A DNA stretch of 64,000 bases, taken from Agromyces hippuratus (GTDB taxonomy: Bacteria > Actinomycetota > Actinomycetes > Actinomycetales > Microbacteriaceae). A program made the translations under genes and the position numbers. The notes under the pieces are model-generated. The model ran no database searches. It saw only the letters and a program-made list of their open reading frames with translations, and was not told where the DNA came from. Location of the stretch: the NCBI RefSeq assembly GCF_013410355.1, contig NZ_JACCFI010000001.1:3162001-3226000 (forward strand). Reading direction: 5' to 3'. Positions 43,079-50,717 of this stretch are shown one piece after another; positions within the stretch are counted from its first letter, which is position 1, and each line of letters opens with the position of its first letter.

Positions 43079-44271
43079 CCACCGCACCCTCGATCGACGC
43101 CGTGTTCGACCTCGACTCCCTGCTCAGCTCCGAGGAGCGCGAGTGGCAGCAGAAGGCCCGCGCCTTCGCGCAGGACCGCCTGCTGCCGGTCATCGAGGAG
43201 GATTTCGAGGCCAAGCACTTCCGCCGTGAGTTCGTGAAGGAGCTCGGTGACGCCGGCTTCCTCGGCATGCACCTGCAGGGCTACGGATGCGCCGGGGCGG
43301 GCGCCGTCTCGTACGGCCTCGTGTGCCTCGAGCTCGAGGCCGCCGACAGCGGCTGGCGCACCTTCGTCTCGGTGCAGGGCTCGCTCGCGATGAGCGCGAT
43401 CCACAAGTACGGCTCCGAGGAGCAGAAGCAGCAGTGGCTGCCGGGCATGGCCGCCGGCGACCTCATCGGATGCTTCGCGCTCACCGAGCCGCAGGGCGGC
43501 TCGGACCCCGCGGGCATGACGACGACCGCGCGCCGCGACGGCGACGGCTGGGTGCTCGACGGCGCCAAGCGCTGGATCGGCCTCGCCTCGCTCGCCGACG
43601 TCGCCGTGGTCTGGGCGAAGGTCGACGACCCCGAGTTCGGCGGCGGCGACGGCGGGCGCGCGGTTCGCGGGTTCCTCGTGCCGACCTCGACGCCGGGCTT
43701 CACGGCGACGCCGATCGACGGCAAGCTCTCGATGCGCGCCTCGGTTCAGTGCGACATCGCACTCGACGGCGTGCGCGTCGACGGCGACGCGATCCTGCCG
43801 GGCGCGAAGGGGCTCTCCGGCCCGTTCGGCTGCCTGAACGAAGCGCGCTACGGCATCGTGTGGGGCGCGATGGGGGCGGCCCGCTCGTGCCTCGAGGCGG
43901 CCATCGAGCGGTCGACCTCCCGCGAGGTGTTCGGCAAGCCGATCGGCGCGAACCAGCTCATCCAGGCGAAGCTCGCCGACATGTTCCTCGAGGTCGAGAA
44001 GGGGATCCTCCTCGCCCTGCACCTCGGGAGGCTGAAGGAGCGCGGCACCCTCACGCCCGCGCAGATCTCGGTCGGCAAGCTCAACAGCGTGCGCGAGGCG
44101 CTCACGATCGCGCACGAGGCGCGGGCGATCCTCGCCGGAGACGGCATCACCAACGCCTGGCCCGTCATGCGCCACGCGGCGAACCTCGAGTCCGTGCGCA
44201 CCTACGAGGGCACCGACGAGATCCACCAGTTGATCCTGGGGCGCGAGCTCACCGGGCTGAACGCGTTCTGA
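43075..44271 (+). CDS. Acyl-CoA dehydrogenase, glutaryl-CoA dehydrogenase-like
   Basis: 398 residues. FAD fold with CFALTEPQGGSDPAGMTTTA and KRWIGLASLADVAVVWAKV (the KRWIGN-type stretch of GCDH) and, at the end, the catalytic Glu in VRTYEGTDEIHQLILGRELT. The YEGT(H/D)(D/E)IH-LILGR ending is characteristic of glutaryl-CoA dehydrogenase, which oxidises and decarboxylates glutaryl-CoA to crotonyl-CoA. It sits between the CoA transferase (4-nt overlap) and an aldehyde dehydrogenase. Confidence 0.88.
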   Translation: MTTAPSIDAVFDLDSLLSSEEREWQQKARAFAQDRLLPVIEEDFEAKHFRREFVKELGDAGFLGMHLQGYGCAGAGAVSYGLVCLELEAADSGWRTFVSVQGSLAMSAIHKYGSEEQKQQWLPGMAAGDLIGCFALTEPQGGSDPAGMTTTARRDGDGWVLDGAKRWIGLASLADVAVVWAKVDDPEFGGGDGGRAVRGFLVPTSTPGFTATPIDGKLSMRASVQCDIALDGVRVDGDAILPGAKGLSGPFGCLNEARYGIVWGAMGAARSCLEAAIERSTSREVFGKPIGANQLIQAKLADMFLEVEKGILLALHLGRLKERGTLTPAQISVGKLNSVREALTIAHEARAILAGDGITNAWPVMRHAANLESVRTYEGTDEIHQLILGRELTGLNAF

Positions 44272-44292
44272 TCCCGAGAGCAGGAGGACGAC

Positions 44293-45819
44293 ATGCCTGA
44301 GGTGAAGAGCACAGCGGATGCCGCGGGCATCGCACCGCGCGACGAGCAGCGTCGTGACGATGACGCGGTCGTCGCCGATACCGGGGCCGAAGTCGAGATC
44401 GCGGTGCGGTTCGCCGCGGCATCCGGCCTCGACCGGTCGCCCCGCGCCGACCGCGCCCGGTGGCTCACCGCACTCGCCGAGGCGCTCGAAGCGCACCGCG
44501 ACGAACTCGTCGCGCTCGGCGCGGAGGAGACCCACCTCAGCCCGGGGCGACTCTCGGGCGAGGTGACTCGCACGGCGACCCAGCTGCGCTTCTTCGCAGG
44601 TGTCGTTCGCGAGGGGTCGTACCTCGAGGCGACACTCGACGCTCCCGACCCATCGCTCACCCCGCCTCGCCCCGACCTGCGGCGGATGCTGCGCCCGCTC
44701 GGAGTCGTCGCAGTCTTCGCCGCCTCGAACTTCCCGTTCGCGTTCTCGGTGCTCGGCAACGACACCGCGTCGGCGCTCGCCGCAGGCTGCCCCGTCGTCG
44801 TGAAGGCGCATCCAGGGCATCCACGGCTCTCGCGTCGGGTCGTGCAGATCGCACACGTCGCGCTCGTCGAGGCAGGCGCGCCCACGACGGCGCTCGCCCT
44901 CGTCGACGGCTTCGACGCGGGCACCGCGCTCGTGCGGCATCCGCTCGTCTCGGCGGTGGGGTTCACCGGCTCGACCCGCGGCGGGCGCGCGCTCTTCGAC
45001 CTCGCCTCCGCCCGGCCCGCGCCGATCCCGTTCTACGGCGAGCTCGGCTCGATCAATCCCGTCGTCGTCACGGCGGCCGCCGCTGCCGGGGATGTCGCGG
45101 GCATCGCTGCCGGCCTCGCCGGCTCGTTCACCCGCGACGGCGGCCAGTACTGCACGAAGCCCGGGCTCGTCTTCGTGCCCGAGGGGTCGGGGTTCGAGGC
45201 CGCGCTCGTCGCCGCACTCGCCGAGGCCCCGTCGCAGACCCTGCTCACCGAGGGCATCGCGAGCGCGTTCGACTCGGGGTCGGCGGCGCTCGCCGCGCGC
45301 GACGACGTCGAGCTCGTCATCGCCGGCGACCAGGCGACGGATGCCGCGGCGCCCGTCGTGATCGCGACGACGACGGGCGCGTTCGTCGCCGCCCACGAGA
45401 CCTTCCTCGAGGAGTGCTTCGGCCCGCTCACGGTGCTCGTGCGCTACGCCGACGAGGCCTCGCTGGGCGGTGCGCTCGCGGTGCTCGACGGCTCGCTCAC
45501 GGGCACGATCCACCACGCCCCGGGCGAAGACGTCACGGCACTCACCGAGGCCCTCGCCCGGGTCGCGGGCCGCATCGTCTACAACGGCTGGCCGACGGGC
45601 GTCGCGATCGCCTGGGCGCAGCACCATGGCGGCGGCTGGCCCGCGACGACCGCATCGGTGCACACCTCCGTCGGCGCCACCGCGATCCGCCGCTGGCTCA
45701 CGCCCATCGCCTACCAGGACGCACCCGCCGCCGTGCTCCCGCCCGAGCTCGCCGACGGCAACCCGCTCGGCATCCCGCGCCGCGAGGACGGCGTGCTCGT
45801 GGCAGGCGCGACCGGATAG
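44293..45819 (+). CDS. Aldehyde dehydrogenase, 2,5-dioxovalerate (ketoglutarate semialdehyde) type
   Basis: 508 residues; AGGAGG precedes the ATG. It has the divergent KGSADH features: FAASNFPFAFSVLGNDTASA, GFTGSTRGGRALFDLA, Glu in PFYGELGSINPVVV and Cys in TRDGGQYCTKPGLVFV. The C-terminus NGWPTGVAIAWAQHHGGGWP is diagnostic. This class oxidises alpha-ketoglutaric semialdehyde to 2-oxoglutarate, from sugar acids or hydroxyproline. Placed last in the CoA-transferase/GCDH operon, 21 bp after it; its substrate here is uncertain. Confidence 0.9.
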   Translation: MPEVKSTADAAGIAPRDEQRRDDDAVVADTGAEVEIAVRFAAASGLDRSPRADRARWLTALAEALEAHRDELVALGAEETHLSPGRLSGEVTRTATQLRFFAGVVREGSYLEATLDAPDPSLTPPRPDLRRMLRPLGVVAVFAASNFPFAFSVLGNDTASALAAGCPVVVKAHPGHPRLSRRVVQIAHVALVEAGAPTTALALVDGFDAGTALVRHPLVSAVGFTGSTRGGRALFDLASARPAPIPFYGELGSINPVVVTAAAAAGDVAGIAAGLAGSFTRDGGQYCTKPGLVFVPEGSGFEAALVAALAEAPSQTLLTEGIASAFDSGSAALAARDDVELVIAGDQATDAAAPVVIATTTGAFVAAHETFLEECFGPLTVLVRYADEASLGGALAVLDGSLTGTIHHAPGEDVTALTEALARVAGRIVYNGWPTGVAIAWAQHHGGGWPATTASVHTSVGATAIRRWLTPIAYQDAPAAVLPPELADGNPLGIPRREDGVLVAGATG

Positions 45820-45820
45820 C

Positions 45821-45862
45821 ACGACGGAGGGGGCGGCCTGGATCGGCCGCCCCCTCCGTCGT
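45821..45862. terminator. Perfect 18-bp hairpin terminator
   Basis: The 18 bases at 45821-45838 are fully complementary to 45845-45862, with a six-base loop TGGATC. It begins 1 bp after the aldehyde dehydrogenase stop and lies ahead of the convergent membrane-protein gene. Bidirectional. Confidence 0.92.
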
Positions 45863-45867
45863 CGCCT

Positions 45868-46194
45868 TCAGTTGATGCCGGGGATGACGAGCCAGCGGTT
45901 CACGAGCACGAGCCAGAGCGCGACGAACACGATCGCGGCGATCGTGACCGCCACGCTGGTGCGGCCGCGCACGATGAGCGCGACGACGAGCACGACGAGT
46001 GTCGCGATGCCGAGCACGAGCGATCCGAACGGGATCCCCGGGACGAAGAGCGACAGCACGAACAGTGCGGCGACGACGACCTCGATGATGCCGACGACGG
46101 AGCCGCCGCGCCCGCGGAGGCGTCGGATCCCGTCGACGAGGGCGAGTGCGCCGCCGACGAGCGCGATGATGAGGAGCCATGACAGGGTGATCAC
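45868..46194 (-). CDS. Four-helix membrane protein
   Basis: 108 residues from the GTG at 46194, with GGAAGGAACC upstream. Four hydrophobic helices: ITLSWLLIIALVGGALALVDGI, VVGIIEVVVAALFVLSLFV, LVLGIATLVVLVVALIV and VTIAAIVFVALWLVLVNRW, separated by short loops (RRLRGRGG, RGRTS). Common Microbacteriaceae hypothetical type; function unknown. Confidence 0.8.
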   Translation of the reverse strand: MITLSWLLIIALVGGALALVDGIRRLRGRGGSVVGIIEVVVAALFVLSLFVPGIPFGSLVLGIATLVVLVVALIVRGRTSVAVTIAAIVFVALWLVLVNRWLVIPGIN

Positions 46195-46480
46195 GGGTGA
46201 AGGTTCCTTCCGGTTGGTGCGGGGGTCACCACGGCGACGGAGGGGACTCCATCGCCGCGGCAAGCGTATCCACCGGCGATCCTGCGGCGGAAGGGCTTGC
46301 GCGACAGGTCGCCGACACGGTATGCCCCGAACGGAATGTGATCGGATGCCGCGAATCGAGCGGATTCGGAAATGAAACGCGGGGTAACGCCGTTTTCCTC
46401 ACCGGCGATGCCGTGATGGACTCGTCCGCATGGCGATGGCACCCGTCGCCGCACAGCACTCCCCACGAACGGAGCTCCAC
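46195..46480 (+). other. Upstream region of the amino-acid ABC importer
   Basis: 286 bp without a gene. AT-richer around 46350-46405. It contains GAAAC (46374-46378) and GTAAC (46384-46388), resembling nitrogen-regulator half-sites but with the wrong spacing, plus a GGATGCC motif at about 46344. The promoter of the substrate-binding protein gene must lie here; no known riboswitch class was recognised. Confidence 0.45.
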
Positions 46481-47296
46481 ATGTCCCGCGCACCCCGCGT
46501 TCGCACCCTGCTCGGCCTCGCCGCAGCATCCGTCGCCGTCGTCGCCCTCGCCGCCTGCTCGAGCGGAGCGCCGGCGTCGAGCGAAGCGGCCGGTGACGAC
46601 GAGTACGGACTGGTGAAGGCCGGAACGCTGACCGTCGCGACCGAGGGCACCTACCCGCCCTTCACGTACCACGAGGGCGGCGCGGGCGACCTCGTCGGCT
46701 ACGACGTCGAGGTGGCCGAGGCCGTCGCCGACAAGCTCGGCCTCGAGATCCAGTTCGAGGAGACCCAGTGGGACGCGATCTTCGCGGGCCTCGACGCGGG
46801 CCGCTTCGACGTGATCGCGAACCAGGTCTCGATCAACCCCGACCGCGAAGAGGACTACCTCTTCTCGACGCCGTACACGGTGTCGCCGAGCGTCGTCGTC
46901 GTCAACGAGGGCGACGACTCGATCTCGAGCTTCGAAGACCTCGAGGGCAAGACCACGGCGCAGTCGCTGACGAGCAACTTCTACCAGCTCGCCGTCGACG
47001 CGGGCGCGAACGTCGAGGCCGTCGAGGGCTGGGCGCAGGCCGTCGCACTCCTCGAGCAGGGCCGCGTCGACGCGACCGTCAACGACAAGCTCACCTACCT
47101 CGACTACCTCAAGCAGACGCCCGATGCGAAGCTCGCCGTCGTGGCTGAGACCGACCCGAGCGAGAGCGCCCTCACCTTCACGAAGGACAAGACGGCGCTC
47201 GTGAAGGCCGTCGACGAGGCGCTCGCCGAACTCCGCGACGAGGGCGTGCTCGCCGAGCTCGGTGAGAAGTACTTCGGCGAGGACGTCTCGCAGTAG
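46481..47296 (+). CDS. Polar amino-acid ABC transporter substrate-binding lipoprotein
   Basis: 271 residues. Signal peptide VRTLLGLAAASVAVVALAAC with lipobox Cys26 places it on the outer face of the membrane. The SBP family 3 fold begins GTLTVATEGTYPPFTYHEGG and continues VGYDVEVAEAVADKLG, WDAIFAGLDAGRFDVIANQV and SSFEDLEGKTTAQSLTSN. This resembles cystine/glutamine-type binding proteins. The ATPase and permease follow downstream, separated by an inverted repeat. Confidence 0.93.
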   Translation: MSRAPRVRTLLGLAAASVAVVALAACSSGAPASSEAAGDDEYGLVKAGTLTVATEGTYPPFTYHEGGAGDLVGYDVEVAEAVADKLGLEIQFEETQWDAIFAGLDAGRFDVIANQVSINPDREEDYLFSTPYTVSPSVVVVNEGDDSISSFEDLEGKTTAQSLTSNFYQLAVDAGANVEAVEGWAQAVALLEQGRVDATVNDKLTYLDYLKQTPDAKLAVVAETDPSESALTFTKDKTALVKAVDEALAELRDEGVLAELGEKYFGEDVSQ

Positions 47297-47314
47297 CGCT
47301 CGCCCGCATCACAC

Positions 47315-47393
47315 CGGCGGATGCCGCGTACCGCCCCTGAATCGCACGGGCCGCAGTGCCCGAGTGGAATCATGGGGGACGCGGCATCCGCCG
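47315..47393. repeat. 15-bp inverted repeat between binding protein and permease
   Basis: CGGCGGATGCCGCGT at 47315-47329 is perfectly complementary to 47379-47393, with a 49-base loop. It is built from the iterated GGATGCC motif. Its position suits partial termination or processing that would keep binding-protein mRNA more abundant than permease mRNA. Confidence 0.75.
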
Positions 47394-47415
47394 TATTCCG
47401 GAAGGCGGTGAGGCG

Positions 47416-48078
47416 ATGACCGAGTGGCAGCTCGCGCTCGACTCGTTCTGGCCATTGCTCTGGGGCGGCATCAGCGGCACCATTCCGCTTGCAGTGGCCT
47501 CCTTCGCGCTCGGCCTCGTGCTGGCGCTCGGCGTCGCGCTCATGCGCCTCAGCCGCAATCGGGTGCTGAGCGGCATCGCGAGGTTCTACATCTCGGTGAT
47601 CCGCGGCACCCCGCTGCTCGTGCAGCTGTTCGTGATCTTCTACGGCATGCCGTCGATCGGCATCACGATCGACCCGTGGCCGAGCGCGATCATCGCGTTC
47701 TCGCTCAACGTCGGCGGGTACGCCGCCGAGGTGATCAGGGCGGCCATCCTCTCGGTGCCGAAGGGGCAGTGGGAGGCCGGGTACACGATCGGCATGTCGC
47801 CCGGCACGACGCTCACCCGGCTGATCCTGCCGCAGGCTGCCCGCGTCTCGGTGCCGCCGCTGTCGAACACGTTCATCTCGCTGGTGAAGGACACCTCGCT
47901 CGCCTCGCTCATCCTCGTGACCGAGATGTTCCGGGTGGCGCAGGAGATCGCGGCGTTCAGCCGCGAGTTCCTGCTCATCTACATCGAGGCGGCGCTCATC
48001 TACTGGTTGTTCTGCCTCGTGCTCTCGAGCGGGCAGAACCTGCTCGAGAAGCGATTGGACCGCTATGTCGCCCACTGA
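47416..48078 (+). CDS. Polar amino-acid ABC transporter permease
   Basis: 220 residues; GGTGAGG precedes the ATG. HisM/GlnP-type permease: WGGISGTIPLAVASFALGLV, YISVIRGTPLLVQLFVIFYG (the conserved RGTPLLVQL) and AEVIRAAILSVPKGQWEAG with the EAA loop, then TLTRLILPQAARVSVPPLSN. Five helices. A single permease gene, so the channel is a homodimer. Overlaps the ATPase gene by 14 bp. Confidence 0.95.
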   Translation: MTEWQLALDSFWPLLWGGISGTIPLAVASFALGLVLALGVALMRLSRNRVLSGIARFYISVIRGTPLLVQLFVIFYGMPSIGITIDPWPSAIIAFSLNVGGYAAEVIRAAILSVPKGQWEAGYTIGMSPGTTLTRLILPQAARVSVPPLSNTFISLVKDTSLASLILVTEMFRVAQEIAAFSREFLLIYIEAALIYWLFCLVLSSGQNLLEKRLDRYVAH

Positions 48079-48892
48079 CCCGCTCGCCCCGGTCGAGCGA
48101 CCCGACGACAGCGTGCTGCTCTCGGCCCGCGGCATCCGCAAGTCGTTCGGCGACAACGAGGTGCTGCGCTCGATCGACCTCGAGGTGCGGCGCGGCGAGG
48201 TCGTCGTGCTCATCGGCCCGAGCGGCTCGGGCAAGACGACCGTGCTGCGCGCGCTCAACGGCCTCGAGACGCCGGGCGCCGGCACGATCGACTTCGCCGG
48301 CGGCCCGGTCATCGACTTCGCCGCTCCGGTGCCGAAGGCCCAGCGCTATGCCCTGCGCGACCGCTCGGCGATGGTGTTCCAGCAGCACAACCTCTTCCCG
48401 CACATGACGGTGCTGCAGAACGTCGTCGAGGGCCCGGTGCGCGTGCAGAAGGTGCCGAAGGCGCGGGCCGTGGCCGAGGCATCCGCCCTGCTCGATCGCG
48501 TCGGCCTCGCGGAGAAGCGCGACGCCTACCCCTTCGAACTCTCGGGCGGGCAGCAGCAGCGCGTCGGCATCGTGCGTGCGCTCGCGCTGAAACCGCAGCT
48601 GCTGCTCTTCGACGAGCCGACGAGCGCGCTCGACCCCGAACTCGTGGGCGAGGTGCTGCAGGTCATCAAGGAGCTCGCCGACGAGGGATGGACCATGGTC
48701 GTCGTCACCCACGAGCTGAGCTTCGCGCGGCAGGCGGCCGACGAGGTGCTCTTCATGGACGGCGGCGTCGTGGTCGAACGGGGTGCCCCCGGCACGATCT
48801 TCACGAACCCGACGCACGAGCGCACCCGGCGGTTCCTCGACCGGATCCTGCGGCCGCTCGAGGACGGCGGTCAGGGCGACGTCAGCCCTTGA
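48065..48892 (+). CDS. Polar amino-acid ABC transporter ATP-binding protein
   Basis: 275 residues. Walker A VLIGPSGSGKTTVLRALNGL, Q-loop MVFQQHNLFPHMTVLQNV, signature ELSGGQQQRVGIVRAL, Walker B LLLFDEPTSALDPELVGEV, H-loop VVTHELSFARQAAD. Standard HisP/GlnQ family. Energises uptake through the neighbouring permease. Its last 11 bp overlap the convergent sugar permease gene. Confidence 0.95.
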   Translation: MSPTDPLAPVERPDDSVLLSARGIRKSFGDNEVLRSIDLEVRRGEVVVLIGPSGSGKTTVLRALNGLETPGAGTIDFAGGPVIDFAAPVPKAQRYALRDRSAMVFQQHNLFPHMTVLQNVVEGPVRVQKVPKARAVAEASALLDRVGLAEKRDAYPFELSGGQQQRVGIVRALALKPQLLLFDEPTSALDPELVGEVLQVIKELADEGWTMVVVTHELSFARQAADEVLFMDGGVVVERGAPGTIFTNPTHERTRRFLDRILRPLEDGGQGDVSP

Positions 48893-49718
48893 CCGCGCCC
48901 GCCGTCAGGCCCTGCACGATGTAGCGGCTCGCGAACGCGAACAGGAGCATCGTCGGCAGGATCGTCAGCACGGCGGCCGCCGACATCGAGCCCCAATCGA
49001 TGTTGAAGCTCGTGATGAAGCCGTTGAGCGCGGTCGGGATCGTCTTGTTCTCGTCCTTGTTCATGAGCGTCACCGACAGGAACAGCTCGTTCCAGCAGTT
49101 GACGAAGTTGAAGATGAACGCGGCAACGATGCCCGGCTTCATCACCGGGACGATGACCCGGAACAGTGCGCCGATCCGGGAGCATCCGTCGATCATCGCC
49201 GCCTCCTCGAGGGCGTCGGGGATGTTCGCGAAGAAGCCGCGCAGCATGATCGTGCAGAACGGGATGCACACCGCCACGTAGACGAGCATCAGGCCGAAGC
49301 GATCGTCGACGAGCCCCAGGTCCACCATGAGCAGGTAGAGCGGCCCCAGCGCGATGAACGTGGGGATCATCTGGGTCACGAGGAACGCCATGAGGATCGC
49401 GGACTTGCTGCGGAACTCGAACCGGGCCAGCACGTAGGCCGAGAGCAGCGAGATGAGCGTCGCGACGGTCGCCGCCGCGGTCGAGACGACGAGACTGTTG
49501 ACGACGTAGGTGCCGAAGTCGGCCTTCTCGAACAGCTGCACGTAGTTCTCGAACGAGAACTCGGCCGGCCAGTACTGCAGCGGGTAGCTGAAGATGTCGC
49601 CGGGCGCCTTGAACGACGTCACGATGATCCAGTACAGCGGGAAGATCGTGATCACGAGCCAGAGCCCGAGGAAGCCGATGCGTGCGATGCGTGCGGGCGT
49701 GGTCTCGGTGACGATCAC
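48882..49718 (-). CDS. Carbohydrate-type ABC importer permease (MalG family)
   Basis: 278 residues from the GTG at 49718, seven bases after AGGAGG; the start shares bases with the upstream stop. Six helices. The EAA motif is DALEEAAMIDGCSRIGALFR, followed by VIVPVMKPGIVAAFIFNFV, and the ending is WGSMSAAAVLTILPTMLLF. It is the second permease of a CUT1 importer. No ATPase gene is present in the operon; CUT1 systems in Actinobacteria commonly borrow a shared MsiK-type ATPase. Confidence 0.93.
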   Translation of the reverse strand: MIVTETTPARIARIGFLGLWLVITIFPLYWIIVTSFKAPGDIFSYPLQYWPAEFSFENYVQLFEKADFGTYVVNSLVVSTAAATVATLISLLSAYVLARFEFRSKSAILMAFLVTQMIPTFIALGPLYLLMVDLGLVDDRFGLMLVYVAVCIPFCTIMLRGFFANIPDALEEAAMIDGCSRIGALFRVIVPVMKPGIVAAFIFNFVNCWNELFLSVTLMNKDENKTIPTALNGFITSFNIDWGSMSAAAVLTILPTMLLFAFASRYIVQGLTAGAVKG

Positions 49719-50695
49719 GACGACACCTCCTTCTTGCCGCGAAGGGCCATCAGGTAGAAGGCCGAGAAGACGAGCAGCAGGCCGACGACGATGAGTCCGA
49801 GCGCCGAGGCCACGCCGTAGTCGCCCTTCTGGGTGAACGTGATCATCCACGTGGTGATGATGTGGGTCTGGTTGGCGGGGCCGCCGCCGGTCATCGCCCA
49901 GATGATGTCGGGGAAGTTGAAGATCCAGATGACGCGGAGCAGCACGGTCAGGGCGAGTGTCGTCGAGATGTACGGGATCGTGATCTGGAAGAGCGTGCGC
50001 ACCTTGCCTGCGCCGTCGAGCGCGGCGGCTTCGAAGAGCTCATCCGGAACGGATTGCAGCGCGGCGAGGATCATGATCGCGAAGAACGTCACGCCGTACC
50101 AGATGTTCGCGATGATCACCGCGAACATCGCGGTGTCGGGTTGCGCCAGCCACGGAATGCCCTGGTCGATGAGTCCGGTCTTCATCAGGAGGTCGTTGAC
50201 GACCCCGAACTCTCCGTTGAACATCCAGCGGAAGAGGATGCCGATGAGGAAACCCGAGATCGCCCACGGGAAGAAGATGAGCGCCTGGTAGAGGCCGCGG
50301 AAGCGGAACTTCCGGCGCAGCCAGAGCGCGAGCGCGAAGCCGATCACCAGTTGCGGCACGATCGAAGCCACGACCCAGAGTACCGAGTTGCCGAGGATCA
50401 CGCCGAACGCGGGATCGGCGAAGATCGTGGCGAAGTTCTGGAGCCCGATCCACGAGGTGTCGGTGAGGTTGCTCAGGTTCCAGTGGCGGAACGCCATCTG
50501 GCTGCCGGCGAGCATGGGGTAGTAGATGAACACGCCGACGAAGATCGCGGCGGGAAGCATGAACGCGGCGACGACGAGTCCGCGGCGCGTCGTGAAGGCG
50601 CGGCGGCGCCGAGGCGCGGGGGCAGGGGTCGCCGGGGCGGGAGCGCCCGCCCGTGTGGGCGGGCGCTCCTCGACGGTCGTCATCTGGGGGGACAT
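49715..50695 (-). CDS. Carbohydrate-type ABC importer permease (MalF family)
   Basis: 326 residues from the ATG at 50695 (MSPQMTTVEERPP); an ATG four codons later is possible, and neither has a clear ribosome site. Proline-rich cytoplasmic N-terminus, then six helices including RRGLVVAAFMLPAAIFVGVF and IFVGVFIYYPMLAGSQMAFR. EAA motif: VPDELFEAAALDGAGKVRTL, then ITIPYISTTLALTVLLR. Partner of the MalG-type permease with a 4-nt overlap. Confidence 0.92.
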   Translation of the reverse strand: MSPQMTTVEERPPTRAGAPAPATPAPAPRRRRAFTTRRGLVVAAFMLPAAIFVGVFIYYPMLAGSQMAFRHWNLSNLTDTSWIGLQNFATIFADPAFGVILGNSVLWVVASIVPQLVIGFALALWLRRKFRFRGLYQALIFFPWAISGFLIGILFRWMFNGEFGVVNDLLMKTGLIDQGIPWLAQPDTAMFAVIIANIWYGVTFFAIMILAALQSVPDELFEAAALDGAGKVRTLFQITIPYISTTLALTVLLRVIWIFNFPDIIWAMTGGGPANQTHIITTWMITFTQKGDYGVASALGLIVVGLLLVFSAFYLMALRGKKEVSS

Positions 50696-50717
50696 CCGTT
50701 GTCGTCGGTTCGGCGGC

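Noticed and set aside
42622..45822. Minus-strand open frame of over 1000 codons opposite the CoA transferase, acyl-CoA dehydrogenase and aldehyde dehydrogenase
   Set aside because: It spans three clear plus-strand genes with complete catalytic motifs. Its composition is that of a GC-rich shadow frame.
46195..46480. A riboswitch (SAM, ykkC, glutamine or c-di-AMP type) upstream of the amino-acid importer
   Set aside because: None of the conserved cores I know could be found; only weak half-sites are present.
48882..48892. Overlap of the importer ATPase and sugar permease as a frameshifted fusion
   Set aside because: The genes are convergent, each has a normal C-terminus, and 11 bp overlaps are common in this DNA.
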